DNA from: Pseudanabaena galeata CCNP1313
GTDB lineage: Bacteria; Cyanobacteriota; Cyanobacteriia; Pseudanabaenales; Pseudanabaenaceae
Assembly (NCBI RefSeq): GCF_029910235.1
Contig: NZ_CP112874.1
Location: 2,108,001 to 2,172,000 of the forward strand
Length of the DNA: 64,000 nucleotides
Direction: 5' to 3'
Position numbers and translations under genes: made by a program. Positions within the stretch are counted from its first letter, which is position 1, and every line of letters begins with the position of its first letter. Positions 1 through 10,487 of this stretch are shown piece after piece. Below the pieces are notes generated by a model. It saw only the letters and a program-made list of their open reading frames with translations, made no database searches and had not been told where the DNA came from.

Positions 1-593
1 AAGATCATCCCTACAACAACAATAACTTTTACGGCGCTACCAAAATCGCTGGCGAGCATATGTGTCGATCTTTGTACCATCGCTACAAAGGTACTGACAA
101 ACATTTTGACTATGTAGGCTTGCGATATATGAATGTATATGGTCCACGCCAAGACTACAAGGGAACATATATTGCCGTGATTATGAAAATCTTAGATCGT
201 CTAGATAAGGGCTTACCGCCTGTTGTTTATGGCGATGGATCACAAGCCTATGACTTTATATATGTTGGTGACTGTGCTGCTGCAAATGTATGTTCAATGA
301 AAGCTGATAAGACAGACTCTTTCTACAACGTTGGTACAGGTGTAAAAACAACTATTCAAGAGTTAGCTGAAATGATCTTGGAAGTTACAGGCTCTCACCT
401 CAAAATTCAGTATGAACCTGGTGGCACAACCTTTGTCAAAAATCGTGTTGGTTGTCCTAAAAAAGCAACTTCAGAAATTGGGTTTACAGCTAAAGCTGAG
501 TTGCGCGAAGGAATCAAAAACTTGATTGAGTGGCGAAATACTCATAAAGAAGACGTGGAAATGCGTCGTTTGGCAGCTGGGCTTAAAGGATAA
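1..593 (+). CDS. NAD-dependent sugar epimerase/dehydratase (SDR family), 5' end cut by window
   Basis: The reading frame is open from base 3 to the TAA at 591-593, so the gene begins upstream of the window. The visible part (about 197 aa) is the C-terminal half of an extended short-chain dehydrogenase acting on nucleotide sugars. The catalytic Tyr and Lys sit in YGATK (bases 30-44), followed by the LRYMNVYGPRQ segment and YGDGSQAYDFIYVGD, which are typical of UDP-glucose 4-epimerase and related dehydratases. The N-terminal NAD-binding GxxGxxG motif is not visible. It lies 15 bp ahead of asnB and heads the glycan operon, so it probably makes an activated sugar for the polymer. The exact substrate cannot be called. 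Confidence 0.9.
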   Translation, partial: DHPYNNNNFYGATKIAGEHMCRSLYHRYKGTDKHFDYVGLRYMNVYGPRQDYKGTYIAVIMKILDRLDKGLPPVVYGDGSQAYDFIYVGDCAAANVCSMKADKTDSFYNVGTGVKTTIQELAEMILEVTGSHLKIQYEPGGTTFVKNRVGCPKKATSEIGFTAKAELREGIKNLIEWRNTHKEDVEMRRLAAGLKG

Positions 594-608
594 AGGCAGA
601 TAAAACTA

Positions 609-2486
609 ATGTGCGGAATTGCTGGAGTCTTCCATTTTGACGGTGAGCCTGTTTCATCGGTTATTTTAAAAAAAATGACGGATGCGATAGCTCATCGTGG
701 TCCTGATGGCGAAGGTCAGTTTATTGAAGGTGGAGTAGGGATCGGGCATCGACGCTTAGCAATTATTGACCTATCTCCAGCAGGTCACCAGCCTATGTCA
801 ACGGCTAACGGTCGGTTTGTCATCAGTTTCAATGGCGAAATCTATAATTTTAATGAACTTCGTGTTGAGCTTGAAGCCCTTGGTTGCCCTTTTCATTCCC
901 GCACAGACACTGAAGTTCTGCTTTATGCCTATGCTACGTGGGGTGAAGCGTGTCTAAATCGTCTTAATGGCATGTTTGCCTTTGCGATTTTTGATCGCCA
1001 TACCCAAGAAGTCTTCATTGCTCGCGATCGCTATGGCATTAAGCCTCTGTACTACACCCTTCAGGGTCAAAAATTTATTTTTGGCTCTGAAGTAAAAGCA
1101 ATTTTAGCTAACCCTAGTTATCGAACCACGATTGACCAACCATCTCTACTCGAATACCTCACATTTCAAAATTTCTTTACGGACACCACCCTATTTCAGG
1201 ATGTCAAGCTCCTGCCAGCAGGAACCTCAATGTTGTTGTCACGAGAGTCAGGTCAAAAATTACATGTCAAGCAATACTGGGATTACCATTTTGTTGAACC
1301 CGAAAAACCTCTAGATGAACGTGAATATGTTGAAGAACTTGATCGCCTATTTCGTCAAGCGGTCAATCGACAGCTAATCAGTGATGTTGAGCTAGGTGCA
1401 TACCTCAGTGGAGGCATGGATAGCGGCTCGATTACAGCAATCGCAGCACAGCAACTCCCGTATCTCAAGTCTTTTACTTGTGGGTTTGATCTCAACTCAG
1501 CATCTGGCATTGAAGTTAGCTATGACGAGCGTGAGGCTGCTGAATATATGTCCTATTTATTTAAGACCGAACATTATGAGATGGTCTTAAAAGCAGGAGA
1601 CATGGAACGAGTGATGCCTCGCCTTGCTTGGCACTTAGAAGAGCCAAGAGTTGGGCAAAGTTATCCTAACTTTTATGTAGCCCAGCTAGCCAGTAAGTTT
1701 GTCAAGGTTGTCATGTCTGGAACTGGTGGTGACGAGTTGTTTGCTGGTTATCCTTGGCGTTATTATCGAGCTGTAGTCAATGACGATTTTGAACATTACA
1801 TTGATAAATATTATGGATTTTGGCAACGTCTCTTGGTTAATGGTGAAACGAAGTCAGTTCTTGCCCCAATATGGGATCAAGTGAAACATATTTCCACTAA
1901 AGATATTTTTAAAGGAGTTTTTCGTCAACCAAGACTACAAATGTCTCGTCCTGAAGATTATGTCAATTGTTCGCTTTATTTTGAAGCTAAAACTTTTTTG
2001 CATGGTCTACTGACAGTTGAAGATAAACTGAGCATGGCGCATTCTCTGGAAACTAGAGTGCCTTTTTTAGACAATGACTTGGTTGATTTCGCGATGAAAA
2101 TGCCAGTAAATTTAAAACTTGGCAATCTTACCGAAGTGGTTCAACTCAATGAGAATGATCTTGGCAATAAAACTGCTAAATATTTTCAAAAGACAAAAGA
2201 CGGCAAATTACTGTTGCGTAAAGTTATTTCTCGATATATACCTACGACTGTTACAGAAAGAGAAAAACAAGGTTTTTCTGCTCCTGATGCTAGTTGGTTT
2301 AAGGGAGATAGTATAGATTATGTCCGACGGAGATTGTCTGATCCCAAAGCTCAGATTTACAATTTTCTCGATCATAAATCTGTACAATTACTAATCGATC
2401 AGCATCTTGATGGCAAGCAAAATCGTCGTCTTTTGATTTGGTCGTTGCTCAATTTAGAAAGTTGGTGTGAGCAGTTTTTAGGATGA
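609..2486 (+). CDS. asnB: asparagine synthetase, glutamine-hydrolysing
   Basis: 625 aa, normal length for AsnB. The N-terminal glutaminase domain begins MCGIAGVF with the catalytic Cys2 exposed after Met removal. The synthetase domain has the ATP-pyrophosphatase loop SGGMDS around residue 267. The enzyme transfers amide nitrogen from glutamine through an adenylated carboxylate. AsnB homologues are frequent in capsule and O-antigen clusters, where they are often thought to amidate a sugar acid or other precursor rather than to serve housekeeping asparagine synthesis; that role is inferred from position. The stop overlaps the start of the next gene as ATGA, which implies translational coupling to the ABC permease. 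Confidence 0.93.
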   Translation: MCGIAGVFHFDGEPVSSVILKKMTDAIAHRGPDGEGQFIEGGVGIGHRRLAIIDLSPAGHQPMSTANGRFVISFNGEIYNFNELRVELEALGCPFHSRTDTEVLLYAYATWGEACLNRLNGMFAFAIFDRHTQEVFIARDRYGIKPLYYTLQGQKFIFGSEVKAILANPSYRTTIDQPSLLEYLTFQNFFTDTTLFQDVKLLPAGTSMLLSRESGQKLHVKQYWDYHFVEPEKPLDEREYVEELDRLFRQAVNRQLISDVELGAYLSGGMDSGSITAIAAQQLPYLKSFTCGFDLNSASGIEVSYDEREAAEYMSYLFKTEHYEMVLKAGDMERVMPRLAWHLEEPRVGQSYPNFYVAQLASKFVKVVMSGTGGDELFAGYPWRYYRAVVNDDFEHYIDKYYGFWQRLLVNGETKSVLAPIWDQVKHISTKDIFKGVFRQPRLQMSRPEDYVNCSLYFEAKTFLHGLLTVEDKLSMAHSLETRVPFLDNDLVDFAMKMPVNLKLGNLTEVVQLNENDLGNKTAKYFQKTKDGKLLLRKVISRYIPTTVTEREKQGFSAPDASWFKGDSIDYVRRRLSDPKAQIYNFLDHKSVQLLIDQHLDGKQNRRLLIWSLLNLESWCEQFLG

Positions 2487-3325
2487 ACATGCGATATTTT
2501 CTATCATTTGATTTGCATATACGAGCATTTCGAGAAGTCTTAAGGCTTGTCATAATGTATAAATCTCTAACATGGGAAATGACAAAAAGTGAGGTGACAG
2601 ATCGTTATAGAGGACAGATACTTGGTTGGTTCTGGGCAATACTTCATCCATTGATATTGATAGGAGTTTATATCTTTATCTTTGTTGTTATATTCAAAAT
2701 TAGAATCGGTGGGACAAGAGAAATGCCGCTTGATTACACTACTTACTTGCTATCTGGGTTAATCCCTTGGTTGACTGTGCAAGAGGTAATGTCTAAAGCA
2801 GGTACTGCAATTACTAGTAACGCAAATCTAGTTAAACAAGTTGTGTTTCCAATTGAGATTTTGCCAATTAAAAGCATTTTGGCTTCCTTAATTACGCAAG
2901 GGATTTTTCTATCTATTTTGATTATGTATGTGTTAGCAACGAATCATTCTCTGCCATTTACATATATATTTTTGCCATTGCTCTTTTTTATACAAATGGT
3001 TGGGATGGCTGGTATTTCTTTTACTCTATCTGCAATAGGGGTCTACTTCAAAGATGTTAAAGATATTGTACAGATGTTTACATTGATTGGTATATATTTG
3101 TTGCCAATTTTTTATCTTCCCGAGCAAGTACCTGAACAATTTAGATTACTTTTATTTATAAATCCTTTCAGTTATATGGTCTGGTGTTATCAAGATGTAC
3201 TCTATCTTGGTAGATTCGATCATCCTTGGGCTTGGGTAGCATTCATTGTCATGAGTCACTTCTCATTTACTTTCGGTTACAATCTTTTTCGTAAGTTAAA
3301 AATAATGTTTGGTAATGTTTTATGA
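2483..3325 (+). CDS. ABC-2 type polysaccharide export permease (Wzm-like)
   Basis: 280 aa inner-membrane protein with about six hydrophobic segments and the [19 protein letters not shown] start typical of ABC-2 permeases exporting O-antigen, capsule or teichoic-acid-like polymers. It overlaps asnB upstream (ATGA) and the ATP-binding partner downstream (ATGA, 3322-3325). It would form the channel through which a finished, lipid-linked glycan crosses the cytoplasmic membrane, energised by the neighbouring ATPase. Family membership is clear; the exported polymer is not known. Confidence 0.9.
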   Translation: MNMRYFLSFDLHIRAFREVLRLVIMYKSLTWEMTKSEVTDRYRGQILGWFWAILHPLILIGVYIFIFVVIFKIRIGGTREMPLDYTTYLLSGLIPWLTVQEVMSKAGTAITSNANLVKQVVFPIEILPIKSILASLITQGIFLSILIMYVLATNHSLPFTYIFLPLLFFIQMVGMAGISFTLSAIGVYFKDVKDIVQMFTLIGIYLLPIFYLPEQVPEQFRLLLFINPFSYMVWCYQDVLYLGRFDHPWAWVAFIVMSHFSFTFGYNLFRKLKIMFGNVL

Positions 3326-5718
3326 ATTTACAAGATCGACAAGGTATTGCAATAAAGATTAGTAATCTTTCTAAGGTATACAAAATTTACGAAAAACCTG
3401 CTGATATGGTTTGGGAGTTATTTTCATCTAAGACTATTCACAAAGAATTTTGGGCTTTAAAAAATATTTCTTTAGAAATTAGAAGAGGAGAAATTCTTGG
3501 GGTCGTTGGAAGAAATGGAGCTGGCAAGAGTACTCTTCTAAAGATACTAGCAGGAACCTTAGATAAAACATCGGGTGATATATATATTAACGGTAAAATC
3601 TCCGCTATCCTAGAGCTAGGGACAGGTTTTAATCCTGAGTACACAGGTCGTGAGAATATCTATATGGGTGGATTATGCTTGGGTATGTCGAGAGAAGAAA
3701 TAGATCAAAAAATTGACTCTATTATTGATTTTAGTGAGTTGAGACATGTTATTGATCAAGCATTTAAAACATACTCTAGCGGAATGCAAGCTAGGCTTAC
3801 TTTTTCTACGGCTATCAGTATAAAACCTGATATTTTGATTATTGATGAGGCATTAGCTGCTGGGGATGCACCTTTTGTTGAAAAATGTATTCATAAAATG
3901 GAGGAGATTATTCGCTCTGGCTGTACTGTTTTACTTGTTTCGCATAATACTAACTTAATAAGTAGATTTGCAAATCGCGCAATTTTACTAGAAGAAGGTA
4001 AAGTAGTCGCGGATGACTTATCAGAAAATATAGCTAAAATATATGAAGTTCGCAGCTATACATCTAGCCTAAATGAAAATAATGATGGGAAGAAAGAACG
4101 TGTTGGCGATCAGAAAATACACATAGTAGATGTCCAAATCTATGGAGAAGAGTTTGATAGTAATGTATTCTTTCAGGGAACTGATTTAAGTATAGAGATC
4201 GAAATTGACTCTTTGATTGAAAGTAGTACAGCGAATTTTTATGTAGCAGTTTATCGCACAGACGGCATATGTGTCTGGAGCTCAACTAACTATAAACATA
4301 TTGATAATAACTACAATCTAATTTCTACGCAATTTTGCATCAAACCAGGGAACAGCAAGATTCAGTTAAAGATAAAGACAATACCTTTTAATTCTGGAAA
4401 TTACTATCTCACAATTGGTATAGAGCCGTATCCTGATGTTAATGCTGTAGCAAATTATCATGATTATCTACCACGGTATAAAAAATTTTCTGTTACCCGT
4501 CGCGATAGCTTAGTGCTTAATAAAATATGTGATACACCTTCAAAATGGTTTCTCAGAAGCAATTACCTTATAAAATCTAAGATAGAAGTAGAATCAGAGA
4601 TTAGATTACGGAAATTCCCTTATCCCTACAAATCAGCTATTTCAATCTCCAATGATTGTGAGTTTATGTCTTGGGATAATCACTTGAAACTATACAGATT
4701 TTTATGCAGTAAACAAGGTCTTGGTCTAGAAATTGCCAACAGTATATTTTTTAACGTGACAAATTCACTTTGTCACTCAACGTTCAGCTATTTTCAAGAT
4801 TTATCTGATAAACCATCTGTTTATAGTTCAATTTTAAAAGAAATGATTCAATCGGGTTATATTGATACTATTCATGCCTATGGTGACTTTGATGATGGTA
4901 CTTTTAAAAATAAATTTGCTGAGAAAACAATCGAAGAATGTATAAATAATCAATTGAAGTTTAAAGTTTGGACAAATCACGGTTCAAATAAAAATTATCA
5001 AAATATAGGACATCATAATTTAGATAACTACCAGCAGGGAGATATTCCAAAGAGTAAATTTTATCACTTAGATATTTTAAGGTACATTGGAACTCGTTAT
5101 TTTTGGGTTGACGACGGTTATGTAAATCATCCATCGGATGGCAATTTATTATATTGTGAGCAAGCCCGTGATGGCTCAAACCTTAATCTGTTCAGGAGAT
5201 ATAGGGGGCTTGTTGGTAAGTCTGCTCCCAATGCAAGTTTATTGCCAGAGCAAATTTGCATAGACGATATAAATTTGCTAATTGCTCAAGAGCAAGCTTG
5301 TATTTACTATCAACACTTAGGCTGTTGGAAAAAGAATAATGATGGGACATTTGAAACCAATCAGCCACCATTTTTTTCTGCCGAGGCAATTAAGGTGCTA
5401 GAATATATTTCTCAAGTATTTCACGAAGGCAAGTGTTTAGTTACAACTGTAAGCCGATTGCTTCAATATCTTGAAGTATGTCAATCAATTAAGTTTTGGT
5501 CTTCAGACACAGAAATTATCATTTCATCCACATCCGAAAATATTACTTATCATGATCTAGAAGGGCTTACATTTTATATCCGAGAACCAGAAAAGATGAA
5601 ATTAGTTTGGCATAGCAAGAATGGAGAAATTATTGCTTTACCTTCAGAGACGTTTATTGATAATGATGAAAGTTGTATAGGCGTGCCTTGGAGAAAAATG
5701 GGAGAATTTATATGGTAA
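3322..5718 (+). CDS. polysaccharide ABC exporter ATPase (Wzt-like) with extra C-terminal region
   Basis: 798 aa, roughly twice the usual Wzt length. Residues 1-245 are a complete ATPase with Walker [10 protein letters not shown], signature YSSGMQARL, Walker B ILIIDEAL and the H-loop in LLVSHN. Residues about 260-420 look like the Wzt C-terminal beta-sandwich that binds the non-reducing end of the glycan before export. From about residue 434 to the end is a further region starting [13 protein letters not shown] and carrying KVWTNHGS. This resembles the metal-site motifs of NodB-type carbohydrate deacetylase barrels, but the match is by eye only. The fusion suggests coupling of chain recognition with chain modification. 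It overlaps both neighbours and is AT-rich. Confidence 0.85.
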   Translation: MNLQDRQGIAIKISNLSKVYKIYEKPADMVWELFSSKTIHKEFWALKNISLEIRRGEILGVVGRNGAGKSTLLKILAGTLDKTSGDIYINGKISAILELGTGFNPEYTGRENIYMGGLCLGMSREEIDQKIDSIIDFSELRHVIDQAFKTYSSGMQARLTFSTAISIKPDILIIDEALAAGDAPFVEKCIHKMEEIIRSGCTVLLVSHNTNLISRFANRAILLEEGKVVADDLSENIAKIYEVRSYTSSLNENNDGKKERVGDQKIHIVDVQIYGEEFDSNVFFQGTDLSIEIEIDSLIESSTANFYVAVYRTDGICVWSSTNYKHIDNNYNLISTQFCIKPGNSKIQLKIKTIPFNSGNYYLTIGIEPYPDVNAVANYHDYLPRYKKFSVTRRDSLVLNKICDTPSKWFLRSNYLIKSKIEVESEIRLRKFPYPYKSAISISNDCEFMSWDNHLKLYRFLCSKQGLGLEIANSIFFNVTNSLCHSTFSYFQDLSDKPSVYSSILKEMIQSGYIDTIHAYGDFDDGTFKNKFAEKTIEECINNQLKFKVWTNHGSNKNYQNIGHHNLDNYQQGDIPKSKFYHLDILRYIGTRYFWVDDGYVNHPSDGNLLYCEQARDGSNLNLFRRYRGLVGKSAPNASLLPEQICIDDINLLIAQEQACIYYQHLGCWKKNNDGTFETNQPPFFSAEAIKVLEYISQVFHEGKCLVTTVSRLLQYLEVCQSIKFWSSDTEIIISSTSENITYHDLEGLTFYIREPEKMKLVWHSKNGEIIALPSETFIDNDESCIGVPWRKMGEFIW

Positions 5719-7688
5719 GACCTTTGGATAAACTAGACATTTCTCTGATTTTATCGATAGCCAAAGCATATAATGACGAAGGGTACGCAAAATTCATTTG
5801 TCAGTTTCCTATGTCTTTCTATTTAGATCGAGTAAAGCGTATTAACTTTTCTGGCTATGAGAAGGTTTTGGATATTGGGTGTGGGTATGGACAATGGACA
5901 TCCGTATTAGCCATGTATAACCAAAAAGTTATAGCCCTTGAATGCAATCAGAATCGTTTGTCAATCGCACAAGAGTTTATCAAAAACTGTGAAATTCAGA
6001 ATGTAGATTTTGTCCTTGGAGATGCCATTTCTCTTCCATTAGATGATTTGGAGGTAGATGCCATTTTCTGCTATGGGGTGTTCATGTTCTTAGACAGACA
6101 GAAAGCACTAAAAGAATTCCATAGAGTTTTAAAGCCAGGTGGGAAGATCTATATTTGCACTAATGCTTTTGGTTGGTGGCTAAGAATGTGGCTGAAAAAT
6201 ATATTTGGCGATAAGAATCTCAGGTCTGCTGCCTATAGAGCCATGACACAAGGAAGAAAAAATGTAATACCAAACTCTACCAACAAGAAAGATGTTTTTA
6301 GACTTTTGAATTCTGATGATTGGGAGGATGTGTTAGTAGAATACGAGGGCCATTTATTTAATGAAATAGAAGCAAAACCTTTAAATTGCTATCAAGGAAC
6401 ATTCTTGAATTTTGATGCTGTAATTGAATTCACTTCTAAAAAAAAAGCAATTAAAACAATAGATGAGAAAGCAAATAGAGAACCTAAAATCTCGCCTAAT
6501 AATGTTGTTAATATATTTAAAAATACTGTTTTAGAAACTTTAACAAAAACCAACTATGAATACATAACTCCTTTAACAAAATACCCTCAGCCTAAACCAT
6601 CTCTTGATTTAGTCAATAACTGTTATGCAAGTATAATAGAAGTGAAAACTAGTTTATCTCTTTCACTAAATAGGTTAGAGCAACTTCAATGGCTTTATGC
6701 GAGAATAACTGAATCAAGTCAGTCTGACTTAGAAAAGTTCTATGCCTGCTTAACGTTTGCTCAGTTACACTTTTTTCATCACTTTGCTGGACAACCGATG
6801 CAGACTAATGGGGTTTCTGTACTAGATCCTATTGCTGGCATACTGCTTGGTTTTGGAAGATGTGGGACGGTTTCCCGTTTACTAGTTGACCTATTTCTTT
6901 GTAATGGATTTCAATCGAGGCTAGTGACTGCTGGTTGCCACACTTCATCTGAAGTTTTTTTAGGTGGAAAATGGGTTTTAGCAGATGCTAGTCTTTTCCC
7001 CCCTGGGATTTATCCTATGGATGATTCTGGTGATCCTGTAAGTTTGGAGCAAATAGCTGAATGTCCAGCATTAATTGACAAATGTCCTTCCTATATTAAT
7101 TATCATCACGAGTACATAGATGCTTTCCTAAAAACTTATCCTGAAACTGATGGCATTATTGGAAAATATCTTAGAAATCCTCTACTTCCTTCTTCTGGTT
7201 ATTTTGCAAAAGAATACTTCACTGGCGGTCGTGCTATTGGATTAATTGAGCGTCTTTCTAAAACTGGAAGCTTTCAAGAATGGAATGCTGATGTAAACTT
7301 TGGTTGGACAAGAAATTATGAAAAAGATGTTCTACAAGGACAGATACTAACAACTAGGCAAAGACCAAGCCAAGTTCAAGATATTTATCTTGTGGGAGAA
7401 TACATAACATGGAATAAGTCATTTTCTGTTCAACATGATACAGAAATTGTGTATAGACTAATTGTTTCGGATACATCGCGAAAATGGGCTTACGATAGCA
7501 TACCAATAGGTTTCAATTTGTCAGTCATTGGAGAAGTCATAAAGATACAAGATAATCACATTTCTATAAAAAATTTACTCTGTCTGGGCAGGTATTTAAC
7601 TATCTATGCAGAGATAAATTCATGGCAAGAGGAAGATATATTTTATCTTCCATCTAAAGAGTTTGATTTAAGATCTCTAGTAAATTAG
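5712..7688 (+). CDS. SAM methyltransferase fused to a transglutaminase-like domain
   Basis: 658 aa from the ATG at 5712, which overlaps the upstream stop (ATGGTAA) and follows a GGGAG ribosome-binding site; an in-frame codon at 5673 is a less likely start. The N-terminal domain is a class I methyltransferase with VLDIGCGYG at about residue 52. The C-terminal half contains a transglutaminase-type triad in the expected order: Cys384 in [10 protein letters not shown], His410 in GCHTSSEVF and Asp425 in VLADAS. Transglutaminase-fold enzymes act as amidases, peptidases or acyl transferases, so it may amidate or cross-link the glycan or an attached peptide. This is inferred from fold motifs and operon position, and the substrate is unknown. 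Confidence 0.82.
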   Translation: MVRPLDKLDISLILSIAKAYNDEGYAKFICQFPMSFYLDRVKRINFSGYEKVLDIGCGYGQWTSVLAMYNQKVIALECNQNRLSIAQEFIKNCEIQNVDFVLGDAISLPLDDLEVDAIFCYGVFMFLDRQKALKEFHRVLKPGGKIYICTNAFGWWLRMWLKNIFGDKNLRSAAYRAMTQGRKNVIPNSTNKKDVFRLLNSDDWEDVLVEYEGHLFNEIEAKPLNCYQGTFLNFDAVIEFTSKKKAIKTIDEKANREPKISPNNVVNIFKNTVLETLTKTNYEYITPLTKYPQPKPSLDLVNNCYASIIEVKTSLSLSLNRLEQLQWLYARITESSQSDLEKFYACLTFAQLHFFHHFAGQPMQTNGVSVLDPIAGILLGFGRCGTVSRLLVDLFLCNGFQSRLVTAGCHTSSEVFLGGKWVLADASLFPPGIYPMDDSGDPVSLEQIAECPALIDKCPSYINYHHEYIDAFLKTYPETDGIIGKYLRNPLLPSSGYFAKEYFTGGRAIGLIERLSKTGSFQEWNADVNFGWTRNYEKDVLQGQILTTRQRPSQVQDIYLVGEYITWNKSFSVQHDTEIVYRLIVSDTSRKWAYDSIPIGFNLSVIGEVIKIQDNHISIKNLLCLGRYLTIYAEINSWQEEDIFYLPSKEFDLRSLVN

Positions 7689-7697
7689 TCAAATAAT

Positions 7698-8615
7698 ATG
7701 CATCATAATGATTTTGAGCGTGAAGAGAGTTTGTATGAAGATGCTATTGCTGAAAGATACAATCGTGATTATCACAGCTATTTAATTATGCAAGCACATG
7801 ATGAAGATTTTTCCCAGTTTGTGTCTCAAAACTACCATAAAGGAGATCGAGTACTAGATTTGGGATGTGGACCTGCATCTTTGTGGCATCTTTGGAAAAG
7901 GGCTTTACCTGATCCTTCCCAAATAGTTGGAGTCGATTTATCTGAGGGGATGATCAAAGAATGTGAAAAAATGTTTCCTGAAGATGATTTTAGAGTTGGT
8001 AGTGCATTAAAAATTCCAGCTGACTCAGGTAGCTTTGATTTAGTAATTGTCTCTAGTATATTGCATCATATTCCTGACGAATTTCTGCCAGATGCATTTA
8101 AAGAAATTAATAGAGTATTAGATGAGCATGGAGTTGTTGTTGGTCGTGAGCCAGTATCTAAAGGAAGATTAGGAGACGAACCCGGTTGGTTCTCGGGCGC
8201 AATTATGTCATTTAGACATTTAGTGTATAGACTCACTCATACTCGTGAATACCCAGAACCAGCAATTGGTGACTACCACCATGCTTACATCCCAACTGAA
8301 TTTTTAAAATTGCTTAGTCATTCTTTTTCTCCAAAGGGAGTTATTCTAAAGCACCCTGTCAGCTCATATGTTCTTAGAAGTAATAACACTTTGGTCGCTA
8401 AAATTGCCCGTCTCTTAGATAATTCTATTGGCTTTGGGGGACATGAATTTTACTACTCAGCCTCAAAAAATTACTATGATTCTGGTGATGTCATGGACTG
8501 TATAGAGAAAGAGTTAAATACCATACTCGATCCAGATAAAAAAATAGAGTTTATGGCTTTATTACAAAAATCTGCTGAACTTCTTGAAAGAGAGCTAAAT
8601 ACTGAAAATGGCTAG
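7698..8615 (+). CDS. class I SAM-dependent methyltransferase
   Basis: 305 aa. The SAM-binding motif RVLDLGCGP lies at residues 51-59, an acidic residue follows in VGVDLSEGM, and the FDLVIVSSILHHIPDE segment is typical of methyltransferase type 11 proteins. It overlaps the next glycosyltransferase by 8 bp, so both are likely translated together. In this setting it probably methylates a sugar of the growing chain or its end; terminal methylation is a known length-control and recognition signal in ABC-exported O-antigens. Target not determinable. Confidence 0.88.
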   Translation: MHHNDFEREESLYEDAIAERYNRDYHSYLIMQAHDEDFSQFVSQNYHKGDRVLDLGCGPASLWHLWKRALPDPSQIVGVDLSEGMIKECEKMFPEDDFRVGSALKIPADSGSFDLVIVSSILHHIPDEFLPDAFKEINRVLDEHGVVVGREPVSKGRLGDEPGWFSGAIMSFRHLVYRLTHTREYPEPAIGDYHHAYIPTEFLKLLSHSFSPKGVILKHPVSSYVLRSNNTLVAKIARLLDNSIGFGGHEFYYSASKNYYDSGDVMDCIEKELNTILDPDKKIEFMALLQKSAELLERELNTENG

Positions 8616-10431
8616 TAATTCAGATGTTCATATGACAGAAACGGCAAATTGGATTGAAAAATTCCGCCAAAAATATGGGCAATCGCCACGCATATTGCAT
8701 ATAGGGAATATCGCGAACAATGCTTATAACAATGCTAAATTACTAAACAATGCAGGGCTAGATTGTGATGTAATCTGCTATGACTATTATCACACTATGG
8801 GTTGTCCAGAATGGGAAGATGCAGATTTCATAGGTTCTGTTAGAGATCAATTCTTCCCAAATTGGCACAGTTTGGAAATGAATAAATTCCAGCGCCCTCT
8901 TTGGTTTGCCCAAGGTCCAACAAAACTCTGCATTCGTTACCTATTAGCAAAGAGACAAAGTGGTTTAAAGAGTGCCAGATCTTTGTGGTTTCAGCTAGGG
9001 CTATATAGATTTTTTCGCACATGTTTAGTCGGCAACTATGTATACAAAAAACTTTTATCCTTAAAAAAGATCAAAGACTCATATACACAGCCTGTCCTAG
9101 GAGCATATAGCTATGCAAAACTCTGCATTCGTTACCTATTAGCAAAGAGACAAAGTGGTTTAAAGAGTGCCAGATCTTTGTGGTTTCAGCTAGGGCTATA
9201 TAGATTTTTTCGCACATGTTTAGTCGGCAACTATGTATACAAAAAACTTTTATCCTTAAAAAAGATCAAAGACTCATATACACAGCCTGTCCTAGGAGCA
9301 TATAGCTATGCAAAATATCAATTAAAGCGTTGTTTTATTAATAAATACACGCGCCCTTATCTTAGAAAATATTTCCCCAAACTAAAAACCTCTAAAGATT
9401 TACCAGAATCTACTAAATCTTTATTTGAAGAACGAGTAGAAGAAATCATCCAAAGATTTAAAGTCAATTTCTCTGAACGTAGCGATCAACTATTAGCGAC
9501 AGATTTAATTCCTTACAACTCTATAATACCTTTATGGAGCCAGCTCTTTGATCAATATGACATTATCCAAGCATATTCTACAGATCCGATTTTGCCATTA
9601 CTCGCAGGCAAAAAATACTTTGCTTTTGAGCATGGAACATTAAGAGATATTCCTTTTTATCCAAACACGCAGGGTAGAATTACGGCAATTTCTTATAGTG
9701 AAGCACAGCATGTCTTTGTCACAAATTCTGATTGCTTAGAAAATGCGCATTACTTAGCTGGGGAAAGGGTTTCTTACATAAATCATCCGTATGACGAAAG
9801 CCATGGTGATGCTATAAGTGGCTCAGAAGATTTACGTAGACGCTTATGTAAAGAACTTGATGCTGACTTTCTTTTCTTTTTCCCGACTCGACAGGACTGG
9901 GTGGTTGGCACTGGCTATGCAGACAAAAGTAACGACATTTTTTTGAGAGCCTTCTGCCAATTGCGCCAATCAGGATATAAAGTTGGCATGGTTTGCTGTC
10001 GATGGGGTAAAAATGTTCAAGAAAGTATTCATTTGTTGAAAGACAACCAATGTGATAAATATGTGCTTTGGCAAGAGCCTATGGGAACAGTACAGTTTGA
10101 GAGGACAGTAAAAGCTTGTGACGTAGTTGTCGATCAGTTTAAGCTTGGGTCTTTTGGTGGAATAATGTTTAAGGCTATGGCAGTTGGTACAGTAATTTGT
10201 ACTTACTTAAATGAAGCCGAAATTTTGAATCAGTATCAAGAGTTACCACCAATAATTAATTGCCAAACAGAGGTGCAAATCGTTCAAGCTGTTCAAGAAC
10301 TTATCAATCACCCTGAAAATATTAATCGCTTATCACTCTCTGCTAAGCAGTGGATTGACAAGTACCATAGCTCTAGTCTGACAGTACAAACTCAGTTACA
10401 GCAATATAAGTTGTTACTTATGCCTGATTAA
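8608..10431 (+). CDS. GT-B-like glycosyltransferase with internal tandem duplication
   Basis: 607 aa. The C-terminal half has a GT-B, family-4-like donor-binding region: KYVLWQEPMGTVQFER, then ACDVVVDQFKLGSFGG and MFKAMAVGTV. Residues 106-170 and 171-235 are identical 65-residue copies, produced by a perfect 195-bp tandem duplication in the DNA; without it the protein would be about 542 aa. The duplicated part is basic, aromatic-rich and lies before the donor domain. Function as a sugar transferase for the exported glycan follows from family and context. Whether the enlarged protein folds normally is unknown. Confidence 0.82.
   Translation: MASNSDVHMTETANWIEKFRQKYGQSPRILHIGNIANNAYNNAKLLNNAGLDCDVICYDYYHTMGCPEWEDADFIGSVRDQFFPNWHSLEMNKFQRPLWFAQGPTKLCIRYLLAKRQSGLKSARSLWFQLGLYRFFRTCLVGNYVYKKLLSLKKIKDSYTQPVLGAYSYAKLCIRYLLAKRQSGLKSARSLWFQLGLYRFFRTCLVGNYVYKKLLSLKKIKDSYTQPVLGAYSYAKYQLKRCFINKYTRPYLRKYFPKLKTSKDLPESTKSLFEERVEEIIQRFKVNFSERSDQLLATDLIPYNSIIPLWSQLFDQYDIIQAYSTDPILPLLAGKKYFAFEHGTLRDIPFYPNTQGRITAISYSEAQHVFVTNSDCLENAHYLAGERVSYINHPYDESHGDAISGSEDLRRRLCKELDADFLFFFPTRQDWVVGTGYADKSNDIFLRAFCQLRQSGYKVGMVCCRWGKNVQESIHLLKDNQCDKYVLWQEPMGTVQFERTVKACDVVVDQFKLGSFGGIMFKAMAVGTVICTYLNEAEILNQYQELPPIINCQTEVQIVQAVQELINHPENINRLSLSAKQWIDKYHSSSLTVQTQLQQYKLLLMPD
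8921..9315 (+). repeat. perfect 195-bp direct tandem duplication inside a glycosyltransferase gene
   Basis: Bases 8921-9120 are repeated at 9116-9315 without a visible mismatch. The copies are offset by 195 bp (65 codons, frame kept) and share the 5-bp junction CAAAA. The start of the first copy, the junction and the end of the second copy all carry CAAAA, which fits slippage or unequal exchange at short homology. Zero divergence points to a very recent event, or to an assembly artefact. Confidence 0.97.
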
Positions 10432-10487
10432 ATCCCCACATTTTCTTCTGTCATCAATTATTGCAAAAATCAAATAATTACATATTT

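Noticed and set aside
8840-9022. Minus-strand 60-aa frame across the duplicated glycosyltransferase region
   Set aside because: Antisense shadow; the duplication itself explains the pattern.
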